Below are positions 21,584 through 32,746 of a stretch of DNA of 64,000 nt, in pieces; the first letter of the stretch is position 1; each line of letters opens with the position of its first letter. The translations under genes and the position numbers were made by a program. Origin of the DNA: Calendula officinalis (Eukaryota > Streptophyta > Magnoliopsida > Asterales > Asteraceae). The stretch lies in contig OY970820.1 of assembly GCA_963853835.1 (NCBI GenBank), positions 71,420,909-71,484,908 on the forward strand. The letters are read 5' to 3'. The notes under the pieces are model-generated. The model had not been told where the DNA came from. It did not search any database and saw only the letters and a program-made list of their open reading frames with translations.

Positions 21584-23533
21584 TGTAACGACCTGAAATT
21601 TGTAAATAAATAAATTATATAAAAATATGATAATTAAGGATAAATCATTTAAAGAACTTAGGAATTGGTTTCGTGTCATTTGGACATCGTACGAGAAAGT
21701 TATGGACGAAACCGTGTCGAAGGAAACTACAAAAGTGCAGCCTGGTTTAGCGACACCAAAATAGCGTTGCGATTGGGGGTTAGCGACGCGATTTTTCGTC
21801 CCAAAACAGAAATCCGAATTCGCGTTTGGGGGTTCGATCGCGACTTAAAGATAGCGACGGAAATAGCGACGCTATTGGGTAATAGCGACGCGATTTTGGT
21901 CGCTATCAGCATTTAAATCAGGTTTCTTGTTATTTAATGCCAAAACAAACCCTAGCTTCTCTCCTATCAAGTGAATATACGTTTTTGAGTGGAAAGGGCC
22001 GTTTGGAACCAATTTCTTCATCAAATCTTGTGAATTTTCTCTCCAACTTGAAGATCAAAGGTATATCTTTACTTCTCTTGAGTTTTAAGCCTTAGATTCA
22101 AGTAGGGAAAGCTTGAATCTTAAACCCAAGTTATGGGTTTGTGCTTTAATGGTTGAATACAAGTTGTATAACTTAGATCTATGATCTTTTAACAAGGAAA
22201 ATGTGTTTATGATATGGATCTATGAAAAATATGATGATTTATGGAATTAGGGTTTGGTAACTTGGGGGAAAATGGTGCTAGTAGTTAACTAGCCATGGAA
22301 TATATGATTAGTATTTATGTTTGATGTAAACCATTGTATTGGTTTTGATATTAGGTCATTGGTGGAAGAACTTGAGGTATTCAAGTCTTGAGAAGTGATA
22401 ATCTTGTTCAAGAGACGTATCTTGAAGTAAGTTTGGTTAAGGTGAGTACATGAGACTTTTAAACTGTGTACATAGCAAATGATTTTGAAAACTATGATGT
22501 TTTATGGGTCTTTATTAATAAATGATTTTTAATAAAGATATGATTGAAAATGTGAGAAAAGGTAAATAGTAGATTATCTAAGTATGTCTAAAATGATTGA
22601 TGATTTTGTAAAAAATCATTATAATGAAAAGTAATTAATAATTAATTATTGATATGATGTAAAAAGAGTATGCTTTTATAATATGTGATTACTAATGATG
22701 AAACTAGTTGATTTGATTATGTGAATGCTAATTAAGATTAGTATGTGGATAGATTGTATGATAACCTTACGGCATTGTTGATAGATGTGACATATAGTCA
22801 CATGTAATAGTTATGACGGGTAGACTGAAATAGGACATGTACTTGATAGATTCGGAGGCATTCTGGATTATCACGGTATCTTTAAACTGATGGATTGGAG
22901 GCATTCCGATCACCCAACAAGATGTTGGATCTTACTGAAAGGGAGGCATTCTGATTAGTAAGATAAGATGGGTCACCTTGCTTGGACAAGGTGACAAAGG
23001 GGGTTCTACTGAATCGGAGGCATTCTGGTTAGTAGGACAAAACTGGGGTCTCGTTGGATTGGAGGCATTCCGAACAACTTGACGTATCGAATAGGCTATG
23101 AATGAATGTGATAGGATTACCGAGGAGGTGATCGATGTATATGAATGTGTTAGTGTTACCGCGGAGGTAACTAAAGTATATTTATATTTACATACCTAAC
23201 GTATGCGATTATCTATATATTAATGGCGGGTCTAAAACCCATGTATATCACGAGACTATTTTGTCTCACGTACTACTTTGTTTTGGCTATGTACTCAGGT
23301 TCGAGACTGAAAGATTAGAATGTCGCGAGAGAGGTGGCCTAGAGATGTTTAGCTCGGGAGCTTATAGGTAGATCCCGTTTATCCTATGGTTATAAAATTA
23401 TAGTGTAACACCGCTTTTAATACTCTGATAAACTTTTAATGGGTTTTGTCAAATTGTATTTCGGGATATTGGACTTTGTAATATTTTTATTTAAAATATG
23501 TTTTAAAAGGTGTTTTAAAATTGAGGTGTTACA
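21584..23533 (+). repeat. 5' LTR of Gypsy-type element A
   Basis: Starts TGTAACGACCTGAAATTTG and ends GAGGTGTTACA, with the primer site three bases on. It holds a block of TAGCGAC(G) words at about 21749-21908 and spaced GATTGGAGGCATTCCG words at 22852-23075. The second half is close in sequence to the LTR of C1. The candidate left target repeat is GTCAG (21579-21583); the right copy lies outside the window. Confidence 0.9.
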
Positions 23534-23536
23534 ACT

Positions 23537-23548
23537 TGGTATCAGAGC
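23537..23548 (+). other. primer binding site of element A
   Basis: TGGTATCAGAGC, complementary to the 3' end of initiator methionine tRNA, three bases after the LTR end. It primes minus-strand DNA synthesis in plant LTR retrotransposons and fixes the element's orientation as plus. Confidence 0.9.
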
Positions 23549-23965
23549 TATAGTTTAAGTGAATTAGGTAGGTTTGACCTCCCTAGTCTTAAGCTATGTT
23601 AGTAGGACCATATGTTTCCATAGGATGTCCATGATTAGTATTTTGAGACCGTAAAGTACGAGTATGATAGGGTCGATCCCTAAGAGAAATGTCATGTTTG
23701 ATTTACGTGTGTTGAATTCGGTTGTCGAGTCGATTGTTTGAATTTTGAATTGTGGAACTATTGGAATAACAAAAAGGTGAATACAAGAAGAGAATGAGCT
23801 CATCTAAGGCAATAAGAGAAATTATAATTGAGTTTCGTCATGTCGGGTGATGATGGTAGTGATTTCAAATCGGAAGAAAGGGAACGATGTTCGTTCAAGA
23901 CATTGATGGCGTGTAAGCTGGGTGTGTAATTGGGAAGTACCGAACTGGAGGTCGTGATTCGGTGG
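23549..23965 (+). pseudogene. leader and broken gag start of element A
   Basis: The leader lines up with that of C1 (GACCTCCCTAGTCTTAAGCT and CCATATGTTTCCATAGGATG are shared). A gag-like frame begins near 23840 (MSGDD) and has ERCSFKTLMACK, matching CTYKSFMTCN of the C1 gag, then meets a stop. Homology to C1 ends near 23965 at the edge of element E. Confidence 0.7.
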
Positions 23966-25532
23966 AAGTCTGTAACCTTTGTACTGTGCACATAATTCCT
24001 TCAGACTCCCACTTGTGCAAGTCTGTAACCTTTGTCTTAATGATACGAGCTACAGTGGCCTTCTAGATGGGCATGTAAGTAACCAACTCCATAAAAACAG
24101 CTTACATAACCCAGGTATAGTTTATGAAAAACTCTTTAATAGCGTCTCCTAGTAAAGAACACTCTATCTCTACTTCTTGGGCAAACTATGTTAGGCTTAT
24201 CCCTTGCAGCACGATATTTGTGATAACGAATACGAGCATGGTAGAAATTATCAACTCCTGTATTCGAAATCATTTTATGACTTCTTGATTCAAACTACTG
24301 TGATAAACGACAAAGAACAAATCAGTTCGTTTGGGCACGGCCGTGCACTTGCCAGTTTCTTATCAAGTCAAAGGACCTATAAATATCTCTCCTAAAGAGG
24401 AGGTGCAATTGCCATCTTATATATTTCGATTTAAAAATACAACTTCCTTTGTATCCAGTATCGCCTCGTATGACAAACGTATTTCAGAATTGTCTGAGTT
24501 GAACCAAAGCACATTAGTCATCGTATCCTAAACCAAATACCTCAGGCTTAAGGACAATCCTAGTGAACAATACTTTTGAACTTTTCAACCACGAAGTATT
24601 GTCACGGTGGTCAATCCAATATTAGTTGAGCCTCCAACAGAATATCACCGATATTTGGTTCACACAAAACTTGTGTAGCTATCTTCGAAGAACTTCGAAT
24701 CTACCACCAAATACCGCGATGACGTTAACGTCCCATCGAGGTTCCCACCAAGACGAGTAGTCACGGATTTATATCTTTTTGAATAAATAGACTTTTATTC
24801 ATGGATGATGTAAAACATACAAAGTCTGAATAAAAATGATACTAACTCGTGTATTATTCCTCACTGGACATAGATACTGAATTATTACTGATCATTACTT
24901 ATTCCTTTCGTTCGTGTTGATTACTTAATGATTCTTACAAACTTAATTGTAACTTTATCACTAAACCAATCATTTCTATTAAACTAAAGACATAAGACGA
25001 GTATTTAGGAATACTATTACTTTTGTCTTTGCTAGATATTGTTCTTGCAGCAATCTAGAACATATTCTAGTCTTGCCTTTTATGTAATTCCACAAACATA
25101 GGAGGATTGGAAATTAACTCCTTAGTTTCTTGAATTCATAAAATTCTCCTTGTAACTAAAGCCTCTTTTAGTTACTTGATTTTGTAGATATTCTTACTAG
25201 TTAAAGAAATTTCCTTAAATGATTGTGTTATCCACTAAAGTATTAACACCCTATTAGATATGCAATAATCAATCACAAGACTTGTGATCACGCTATTAGG
25301 TTTGCAATAATCTAATCAAAGATCATTTATTATTTCTCTTAACTCTTTGGCTAACGACTTGGTAAAACCTTGTTGTTAATGTCTTACTAACTTACTGAAT
25401 TCACTAACATCTTTAATGAATTATGTTAGTCTTTGCTCCCACTTAATTTTATGGAACTTAAGCATCTCTTAAACTACTACTTTGACCTAGTCAATAACTT
25501 GTAGTGTAATCTTTTAAGAATTCTATCAATAA

Positions 25533-25963
25533 TTAAGATCATCCTTTGGATTTGCGAATATCCAACATTCATGTTTAGGGAATTATGATCTTTATTGATT
25601 ATTGTATCTAGCAAGCATAAAACACTTGAAATGATACTATCAATTCTTAAATATATTAGTATTCTTTAAGAACTCATTTAATGCCAAAGTCATTTCTTGG
25701 ATTTCTCAAATATCCATTATTCCTATTAGGGAATTATGACTTGATTAAATATTGTATTTATTACAAGTATAAAAGACTTGCAATAATACCTTTTAATTAT
25801 TAAATACTTTAATATAGTTTTGTCCCTTTTAAGAGTCATTTTAATGTCTAAGTCATTTTACTTGGATTATACGAATATCTAACTATTCCTACTTGGGAAT
25901 TATGACTTCATTAAAACCTTTACTACAAGTGTAAAAGACTTGTAATAATACTCTTTAAAGTCT
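25533..25963. repeat. three tandem AT-rich units of about 115-165 bp in element E
   Basis: Units begin near 25533, 25685 and 25848. Each carries a core like TTGGATTTCTCAAATATCCA, then GGGAATTATGACTT, then AAGTATAAAAGACTTGCAAT. The units have diverged, and the third is truncated on the right. Function unknown. Confidence 0.7.
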
Positions 25964-26779
25964 ATCTTGATTATATATAATATAATCATACTATATTAAT
26001 ACTAACACGTTAAAACTTACTATCAAAAGTAATGACTATTACTTAAGATGTTTTAACTAAGTTCAATGACTCTTGAACCTTATGCTTTCATAAAACTCTT
26101 AAATACTTTCATTAGAAAAACTTTCTAATTACTAGCATCTAAGTACCTTGAGCCATCAAGACATTATTTATACAACAATCAAACAAATATATAAGTATAA
26201 ACATGAAACATAAGTAAATCAAAACTTGACTTACAATCTAGTCATAAATCTTGACTAGTGTAATTATCACACATGCACACAATATAATTCAACCATGGAT
26301 TCGAAATTTATTTAAAACCAAAATAAAATTTGTTTTAACATAAAATAAAATTATCCAAACAATGAAATAAAATTGTTTTTACTGAATCCATAAAATACTG
26401 AATTATAAAATCTTGGTGCTCGTGGGATCATCACCATCTCATGCCGATCATCTCACTTATCATCTTATGCAATAAACGATTGCTAAAGTTGATTTACTTG
26501 TAATAAACTTTTACAAGTAGGAAGCGAGGATCTAGAAGTTGGTCAAGTCAACTAAGGAGCAAGCATTGCCTCCTACCCTTTGACCTTTGCCACAACCAAG
26601 ACACCGTTTCTCGGTTCTTGTTTGGCTTTACCTTCTTGACCCTTTTGTTTGACTCCATTACCCTTTAGGCACGCCATGGCTGGGATCGGTTTTATCCTTT
26701 CCCTTTCCACTGCGCCTCTTTCTCTGATCACTACCATCATCGGTTACTACGAGATCATTCTTAAACTTGGTCCCCAAAT

Positions 26780-27073
26780 CAACTCAGTAGTCTTGAGCAC
26801 GGAATGTAGCTCAACAATGGATTGCTCCATGTTATGCATGTTGTAGTTGACTACATAAGACTTATAGTCATCTAACAACGAGTTGAGTATCATTACTGTT
26901 GCCAACTGCAACGATACTGGGTGACCTAATATGATCCATGTACTCTTTCATTTTCATGACGTGAGTACTTACCGATGATCCCTTTAACCACCTTGCGAGA
27001 TTTAAACACCCTATAAGCGTAATATGCTTATCCTGGTTCATTTCTAGCATTTGCGGTAGGAATACTTAGTATT
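26780..27073 (-). pseudogene. Copia gag fragment of element E, C-terminal part
   Basis: On the minus strand: MLEMNQDKHI, then LARWLKGSSVSTHVMKMKEY, then (after stops) NMEQSIVELHSVLKTTE. These match the middle of Copia gag polyproteins (SSVSxHVxKMKxY and ME-xTIVELHxMLKTAE). Stop codons break the frame. The N-terminal part of the same gag lies at 34920-35079 on the other side of element C1. Confidence 0.75.
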
Positions 27074-27265
27074 TGTAACGACCGGAATTTTCGGTTAATG
27101 AATTAAATGGAAATATTGAGGAATAAAGGAGGTAAAATATTTAATCGAGTCTCCGTTGTGTTTTATCGAGTGTTTGGATGTTTGGGACTTGGTGTAGCCA
27201 AGTATGGGTCAAGACTTGGATGGAAACAAGTTTAAAAGGCAAGAAACTGACCCAGACAGCTCTCG

Positions 27266-27474
27266 CGGCGCGAGGCAGGCGCGAGCCAGACGCGAGGTTG
27301 AACAGTGGGTTCAGAGCTCAGACGCGAGAAGCTCGAGTTGAGACAAGAGCCGCGAGTGATACGCGAGCGAAACGCGAGGTCTGTATTTCAGCGGCAACCA
27401 GCAGGCAAAGCCGCGTCACTTCGCGGCGCGAGGTGGGCGCGAGCGGGGCGCGAGGAGCGTCTGGAATATATAAA
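27266..27474 (+). promoter_or_regulatory. CpG-rich CGCGAG repeat block and TATA box of the C1 LTR
   Basis: About a dozen CGCGAG or GCGCGAG words occur in 190 bases, in AT-rich surroundings, ending right before GGAATATATAAACTTG. Clustered short sites before a TATA box are what an LTR U3 enhancer looks like. CGCG cores are bound by CAMTA-type plant factors, but no factor is shown here. The 3' LTR keeps the block (32875-33068). Confidence 0.6.
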
Positions 27475-28602
27475 CTTGTGTGTAAGATAGGGTTTCATTT
27501 CTCATTCAACCCCACACATAGTGCAGCCGATTTGGGAGTGTTCTTGGTCGTTTTTGGAGCTCAAGAGCTCAGATCTTCACCATCTTGAAGGATTGAAACA
27601 TCAAGGATAAGTATTCTTGATTGTCTTGCTCATCTACCTTGATTGTGAGCTTTGTATGTGTAAAAATGGTGGTTTGGGGAACCAACCATGTCATCTTTGG
27701 GGAAGATGACTAATCATGGGTGTAGAACACTCATTATAAGCTTATAATCGATGTGTACAAGTTTGATTTGGGTTTATTGATGGAAATCTTGAACTAGGGT
27801 TTGAGATTCCATCAAGTTGGATGAACTTGGTGGTTAGGAATGTGAATATGGATTGATTAGTGATTAGTTATGGATAATGACTAGTTATTGTGATGATATT
27901 GATGGTAGGTCAAGAAGACCTAAAGTTTGGTGACATTTCACAAGTTGGAAAGCAAGGATTCGTGTTATTAGACACGATTTGGAGTTAGCTTGGCTAAGGT
28001 GAGTACATGAGACTTTTATTGAGTACATAGCAAATGATTTGAAAACTATGATGTTTTATGAGTCTTTATTAATAAATATTTTTAATAAAGATATGATCAA
28101 AAGAATAAGAGAATGCAAGTAATAGATCATTTAAGTATGTCTAAATGACTAATGATTTTTAAAGAGATTATGATAATGAAAAGTGATTGATAATCCTTTA
28201 TTTATATGATGTTTGACTAAGAGTAATGATTAAGAAAGTATGATATTTGACTTGTTAATAATATGTATTAATAAGGCTAATAACAATGATTTTCAAGTAT
28301 CAAGTATTGACTTAGTAAATTATACTAATAAGAGTACTGATTGAATTGTTAGAAGAATAAATATAAAGTGACTAGAAGTAGATTTGTATTCTAGTCAAAG
28401 AGAAGTTAGAGTAAATGATTTTGATAGATAATAAACATGTTTTATTTAATAAAGGACTTGATAAAGTCAATATTGAAATTGAATAAGAAACGAGAATAAT
28501 ATGATAATTAGAATAAATGTATTCTAATTTATGTTTGAGTATGTATTATTTGGGCATAGACCCGTATTTGATGATTTGAATATGTGTTGAGAAAAGGATC
28601 CG

Positions 28603-28800
28603 GATCATAGTTAACCCACAAAAGTTGGGGGAGTTAGTGACACCTACTTGGGGAGGTACCACCCTGCGCAAGAATAGACTGTCGAGAAATAGTCAACCCG
28701 GAAATCGGGGGAGAAATAGTTAACCCGGAAACGGGGGAATTTCAGTTAACCCGGAAACGGGGGAGTTTACCTAGTTAACCCACATCGGGGGAGTTTGCTA
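28603..28800. repeat. minisatellite of AGTTAACCCGGAAACGGGGG units
   Basis: Five or six units of about 22-35 bp built on AGTTAACCC-GGAAA-CGGGGGAG. Each has a CCCG/CGGG inverted core. The array is also in the 3' LTR (34222-34409). It is absent from the LTR of element A, which has GATTGGAGGCATTCCG words in the comparable part. Confidence 0.75.
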
Positions 28801-29548
28801 CGGAGAGGTCCGTAGCGTATGTGATAAAGATTTAGTAAGCTATGGATAGCTTACAAGTATGTGACTACGTGATGGGTAAGCTTGCGGTTAGCTTACTAGT
28901 AAATACAAATAAGCGATAAGAACATAAGATAATAATTAATAGGTGATTAAAGAAAAGAAATGAATAGTAATGACTTTTATTATATTTGAGAATGAGTCGA
29001 AAACCCATGTATCTCACGAGACTATTTTGTCTCACGTACTACTTTGTTTTTCTTGGCTATGTACTCAGGTTCGAGATCGATGGATTAGAGGGTCGCGGTA
29101 GAAGTGGCCTAGTGTTGATTAGCTCGGGAGCTCGTAGGTAGATCCCGTTTATCCTATGGTTATGATATTATATGGTAACACCGGTTTTAGTACTCTGATA
29201 AACTTTTAAAAGGTTTTTGTTAAACCGTATCTTTGGGGTATTGGACTTTGTAATACTTTTATCTAAAAATATGTTTTAAAAGATGTTTTGAAAATTGAGG
29301 TGTTACAACTTGGTATCAGAGCTATAGTTTTAGTGAATTAGGTAGGTTTGACCTCCCTAGTCTTAAGCTATGCTAAGTAGGACCATATGTTTCCATAGGA
29401 TGTCCATGATTAGTCTTTTGAGACCGTAAAGTATGGGTATATTAGGGTCGAACCCTAAGAAGGAAGATAATGTTTTGAGCTTTATGGGTTATGTTTGACT
29501 AATAAGTCAATCTCTGAATTCTAATGGTTTAATATGTTGGTATAGCAA

Positions 29549-30553
29549 ATGGTGAACCAAAGAAGTGGAGAGATTCCACGAGATCATGAGATGGATTCAA
29601 ATCGAATCCCAACTCATCCCGGTAATAATGGAGAGGGTTCCGGTTTGGATGCAAACCAAACCCCGGTAACTATGGAAACTGTCCAGAAATTGTTTACCCT
29701 ATTTAGGGAAGTGGTGAATGATGATGTTAACCGGATCATGACTAACCGGTTCAATGAGGAGAAGAATGATAATTCTAAGTCCCATGGGAGAAGTAGGTCT
29801 TCGGGTAGCAAGGCACGTACCGAGGAGCCATCGACCGAGGAAAGCAACGATTCGGGGTCGGAAGAAAAAGAAGGATGTACATACAAGTCATTTATGACGT
29901 GCAATCCCGGTGAGTATTATGGAAGTTCGGAACCGAAGGTCACGATGCGTTGGATTCGAGAGACTAAGCAAGTGTTAGATAGTAGCAAGTGTTTGAGAGA
30001 AGACATGGTCACTTATGCATCCCGACAGTTGAAGGATGAAGCGTTGTCATGGTGGAATGCCATGTATGATAATTTGGGTAAGAAAGCATTGTATGAAATG
30101 ACGTGGGAAGAGTTCACGAGTAGATTAAGGGAAAAGTTTTGTGCCACTCGAGGTGTCGAGAGGGGTATTCGGCGAAAAGCACAAGAGTTGTCGCCAGGAG
30201 GGGGAAAGAAGAGGTTCGATAGTAGCTTGAAATCGACAAAGGAAGATAGACTTGGATCGAGTCCGTCAAAGAAAGGTAGTGTTGGAAGTTGTCAAAGTTG
30301 TGGTAAGAATCACCAGGGAGAATGCAAAGCAAACACGGCTATATGCTTCAAGTGTGGACGAGTAGGACACCGAGCAAAGGATTGCAAAGTAAGGAACCTC
30401 GAGGAAGTGGAATGCTACACTTGTCACGAGGTGGGACACTATAGTAGTGCGTGCCCGAGGAAAAGAACCGACACGTCAGCATCAACCGCCAACAGGAATC
30501 GGGAGAAGGAAACTCGTGGAGCCGCTTCAGGTAATTCGTTTATGAAGTTTTGA
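29549..30553 (+). CDS. retrotransposon Gag with three zinc knuckles (C1)
   Basis: An intact 334-codon frame. Residues about 110-200 are the capsid-like part of Ty3/Gypsy gag (MTCNPGEYYGSSEPKVTMRW, then LKDEALSWWNAMYDNLGKKA and TWEEFTSRLREKFC). Three C-terminal Cys/His segments follow: CQSCGKNHQGEC (249-260, shortened), CFKCGRVGHRAKDC (267-280) and CYTCHEVGHYSSAC (289-302). The last two are textbook CCHC knuckles that bind element RNA. Compared with usual Gypsy gag, the part between the REKF segment and the knuckles is short, so an internal deletion is likely. The frame then ends before any protease. Gag forms the cytoplasmic particle that packages RNA. The open frame is unusual for a non-autonomous element and suggests it was kept until recently. 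Confidence 0.9.
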   Translation: MVNQRSGEIPRDHEMDSNRIPTHPGNNGEGSGLDANQTPVTMETVQKLFTLFREVVNDDVNRIMTNRFNEEKNDNSKSHGRSRSSGSKARTEEPSTEESNDSGSEEKEGCTYKSFMTCNPGEYYGSSEPKVTMRWIRETKQVLDSSKCLREDMVTYASRQLKDEALSWWNAMYDNLGKKALYEMTWEEFTSRLREKFCATRGVERGIRRKAQELSPGGGKKRFDSSLKSTKEDRLGSSPSKKGSVGSCQSCGKNHQGECKANTAICFKCGRVGHRAKDCKVRNLEEVECYTCHEVGHYSSACPRKRTDTSASTANRNREKETRGAASGNSFMKF

Positions 30554-30851
30554 TAAATGATTAGGGTTTAGTTGTTTATATGTCGCACAATTTAGTGCTT
30601 ATGTGATCAAAGTATGAAAATAATTATAGATGAAATGTGTAATGTGAAAAGGAATAAGGTTGGGAGATAGTCTCCCCGGGTTATTATGTGTATAGTCGAA
30701 TGGGTTGGCGACCGGTATGTCGCGAGAAATAAGGATAAGAAGGACTATGTTATCATGGATTATTTGAAGGTGAATCACGAGAGTGGTAAACGTTTTCAAC
30801 AAGAGAATAGTAGTACAATGAAGTACTAAGTGCTAGTGAGAATTGGAAAGT

Positions 30852-30918
<67 letters not shown>

Positions 30919-32746
30919 ATAAAATGGAACTTAGATATTGGATGTGATTGATTGGATGATTGAAAAAAGGTTGTATCATGGATGATGGATGCGATGCTAA
31001 GTGTAAAAGGTTAATTAATGGTAAAATGTCCTAGATATGGTATGCTAAGTCAAGGGTGACAATTAATTGTTGGAGAAAGGGCATAGGAAAAAGTGTGATA
31101 ACTTATGTATAGACTATGGATCGGAGTCAATTGGTTGACTCGAGTTGACCGCGCGATTCGGTCAAAATATGGATGATTAGATGCAATGGTGGTTACCTAG
31201 GTGTTGGAAGAAAGATTGGAAAATTGTGATAACGAGAAAACGGATCGACTAAAGACGATTGGTAAATGAATAGATTTGTGGAAAGCACTAGAGATGATTA
31301 TGGGTATACCGTGTGGTGTAATGTATAAGCGGAAAAACTAAAGGTCAATTATGAAAGAAAATGTTAGCATGATGCTAAGTGTATTGGTGAATACATAAAT
31401 TGTATGCAAGATGGCATAGTAGTGGTTGAGTCTTGTTAGATCGGAGGCTTCCCGATTAACGAGGTTAGATGAGTCGCTTTGGATTGGAGGTTTTCCGATC
31501 ATTGTGATAGTTTGGAGTCGTGAGGGATTGGAGGCTTTCCGATCTTCTCGATAAGATAGTTAAAGTATAATTTGTTATAAGAGATATGATGTTTGTATCT
31601 GACGTATGAAGAACCATATGGTTAGTTGTTGTTATGATTTTTATGGCAAGTGAGAACTTGGGTTGAAAACACGGGTAGTGTTTAAGTATAAGTAGGTGTA
31701 GGAGATGCCTACAAGTTCATGGTTTATGAAAAAGGAATGCTTTTAGGAAGCAAAATTTGTTAGTAACCAATGAGAGGTGAAAGAGGTATAATGGGTGGTT
31801 AGACCACAAATTGGATATGATTGAGGCTCTAGAGCCGGTAATCGGAAATTTCAAGTATGGTATAAGGATGTTGAAGGAGATTATAAATGGTATAAGTAAT
31901 TGGATGAAAGTTAAAAAAGTGATAGAAATTTGGTATTGCCTTAAATGAAAATTGTTAATCGATTGTGGAAATTGAAATCGAAGAAAAGAGGAACAATTGA
32001 GAAAGGAAATTTAGATATTGGAATCGGGAATGAAAAGCTTGGGAAGCCATGCCTTAGTAATAAAGAATATGGAAATTTTGCAAAGTAAGTTTGACTTTAA
32101 TCATAAGTCAAGGTTGGTCAACTAGTGGATTGTTGACTTTAGTCAAAATTGGGTTTTGACTTTTGTTTAAATTGGTTAGTCAAGGATAAGGGCGTAATGT
32201 ATCATCTTCATGTGTAAGATAGTGGGTAATGGATTAATGGAAATAATGGTAGTCAAAGGGTGTGACTTTAACCGTTGGGTATTTCGAGTTGAATTTCGGA
32301 ACCGAGTATGATTGTTATTGGACCATGAAGGTAAGGTCGATTGTTAAGGAATTTATGGTTAATGGAATCACTAGTGGGTAAGGAAATTGTTAAGAAATGG
32401 TTGACTTTGTGCTAAGTCAAAGATGGAGCAATGTTGACAATTTGGTCAAAGCGAGGGGTTGACTATCATTTTGGTCAAATGGTTATTAGTAGTGATTGGG
32501 TCATATCATCCCAATGAGGATAAAGAGTTTGGTTAAATGATGGGAAATGCTAAGGTCGAATTGTGAAATTTTAACCGTTCGGGTATTGGAAACATAAGTT
32601 GGATTTTTGACCCGTTTGGGGTATAACGGAGTCAAGTGGGCAATTAAATGCATAAGTATTATTGGATCATGATTTGGAAGTGTAATGAGGATTGGAAATC
32701 CTTGAGTTGATTCCGGGGACGGAATCCTTTTTAAGGGGTGGATAGT
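30554..32746 (+). other. non-coding 3' internal region of C1
   Basis: About 2.2 kb with no recognisable protein, including (AT)n at 30854-30916 and three hairpin words like GATTGGAGGCTTTCCGATC (31439-31544). The region is shared, diverged, with element A (38920-39536 plus 49050-51028), so it belongs to the family and is not a chance insertion. It ends in the polypurine tract TTTTTAAGGGGTGGATAG. Confidence 0.8.
30854..30916. repeat. (AT)n microsatellite
   Basis: About 31 uninterrupted AT units inside C1, ending in ATATCTATAA. Absent from the matching part of element A. Confidence 0.95.

Larger units (their letters stand above)
27074..29307 (+). repeat. 5' LTR of C1
   Basis: 2234 bp, TGTAACGACCGG to GAGGTGTTACA. 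A CpG-rich block of CGCGAG words at about 27266-27455 lies just upstream of TATATAAA (27467-27474), the likely TATA box. Repeated AGTTAACCCGGAAAC-GGGGGAG units fill about 28603-28800. The second half matches the LTR of element A. Confidence 0.92.

Noticed and set aside
21665..21916. 83-codon frame in the A LTR, repeated at 51112-51309 and on the reverse strand
   Set aside because: By-product of the TAGCGACG repeats, which lack stops on both strands. The second LTR copy is truncated by ordinary decay.
23971..23976. GTAAC left of element E taken as a clean target duplication with 38375-38379
   Set aside because: The left copy lies within the 17-bp filler-like word that also occurs inside E, so the match to the right GTAAC may be chance. 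It is not used as proof of the border.
27178..27588. Arg/Ala-rich 136-codon frame in the C1 5' LTR (also 32833-33201 in the 3' LTR)
   Set aside because: Created by the CGCGAG repeats. It spans the U3 enhancer-like block and the TATA box, so it is better explained as regulatory DNA. The 3' LTR copy is kept only because LTRs are duplicates.
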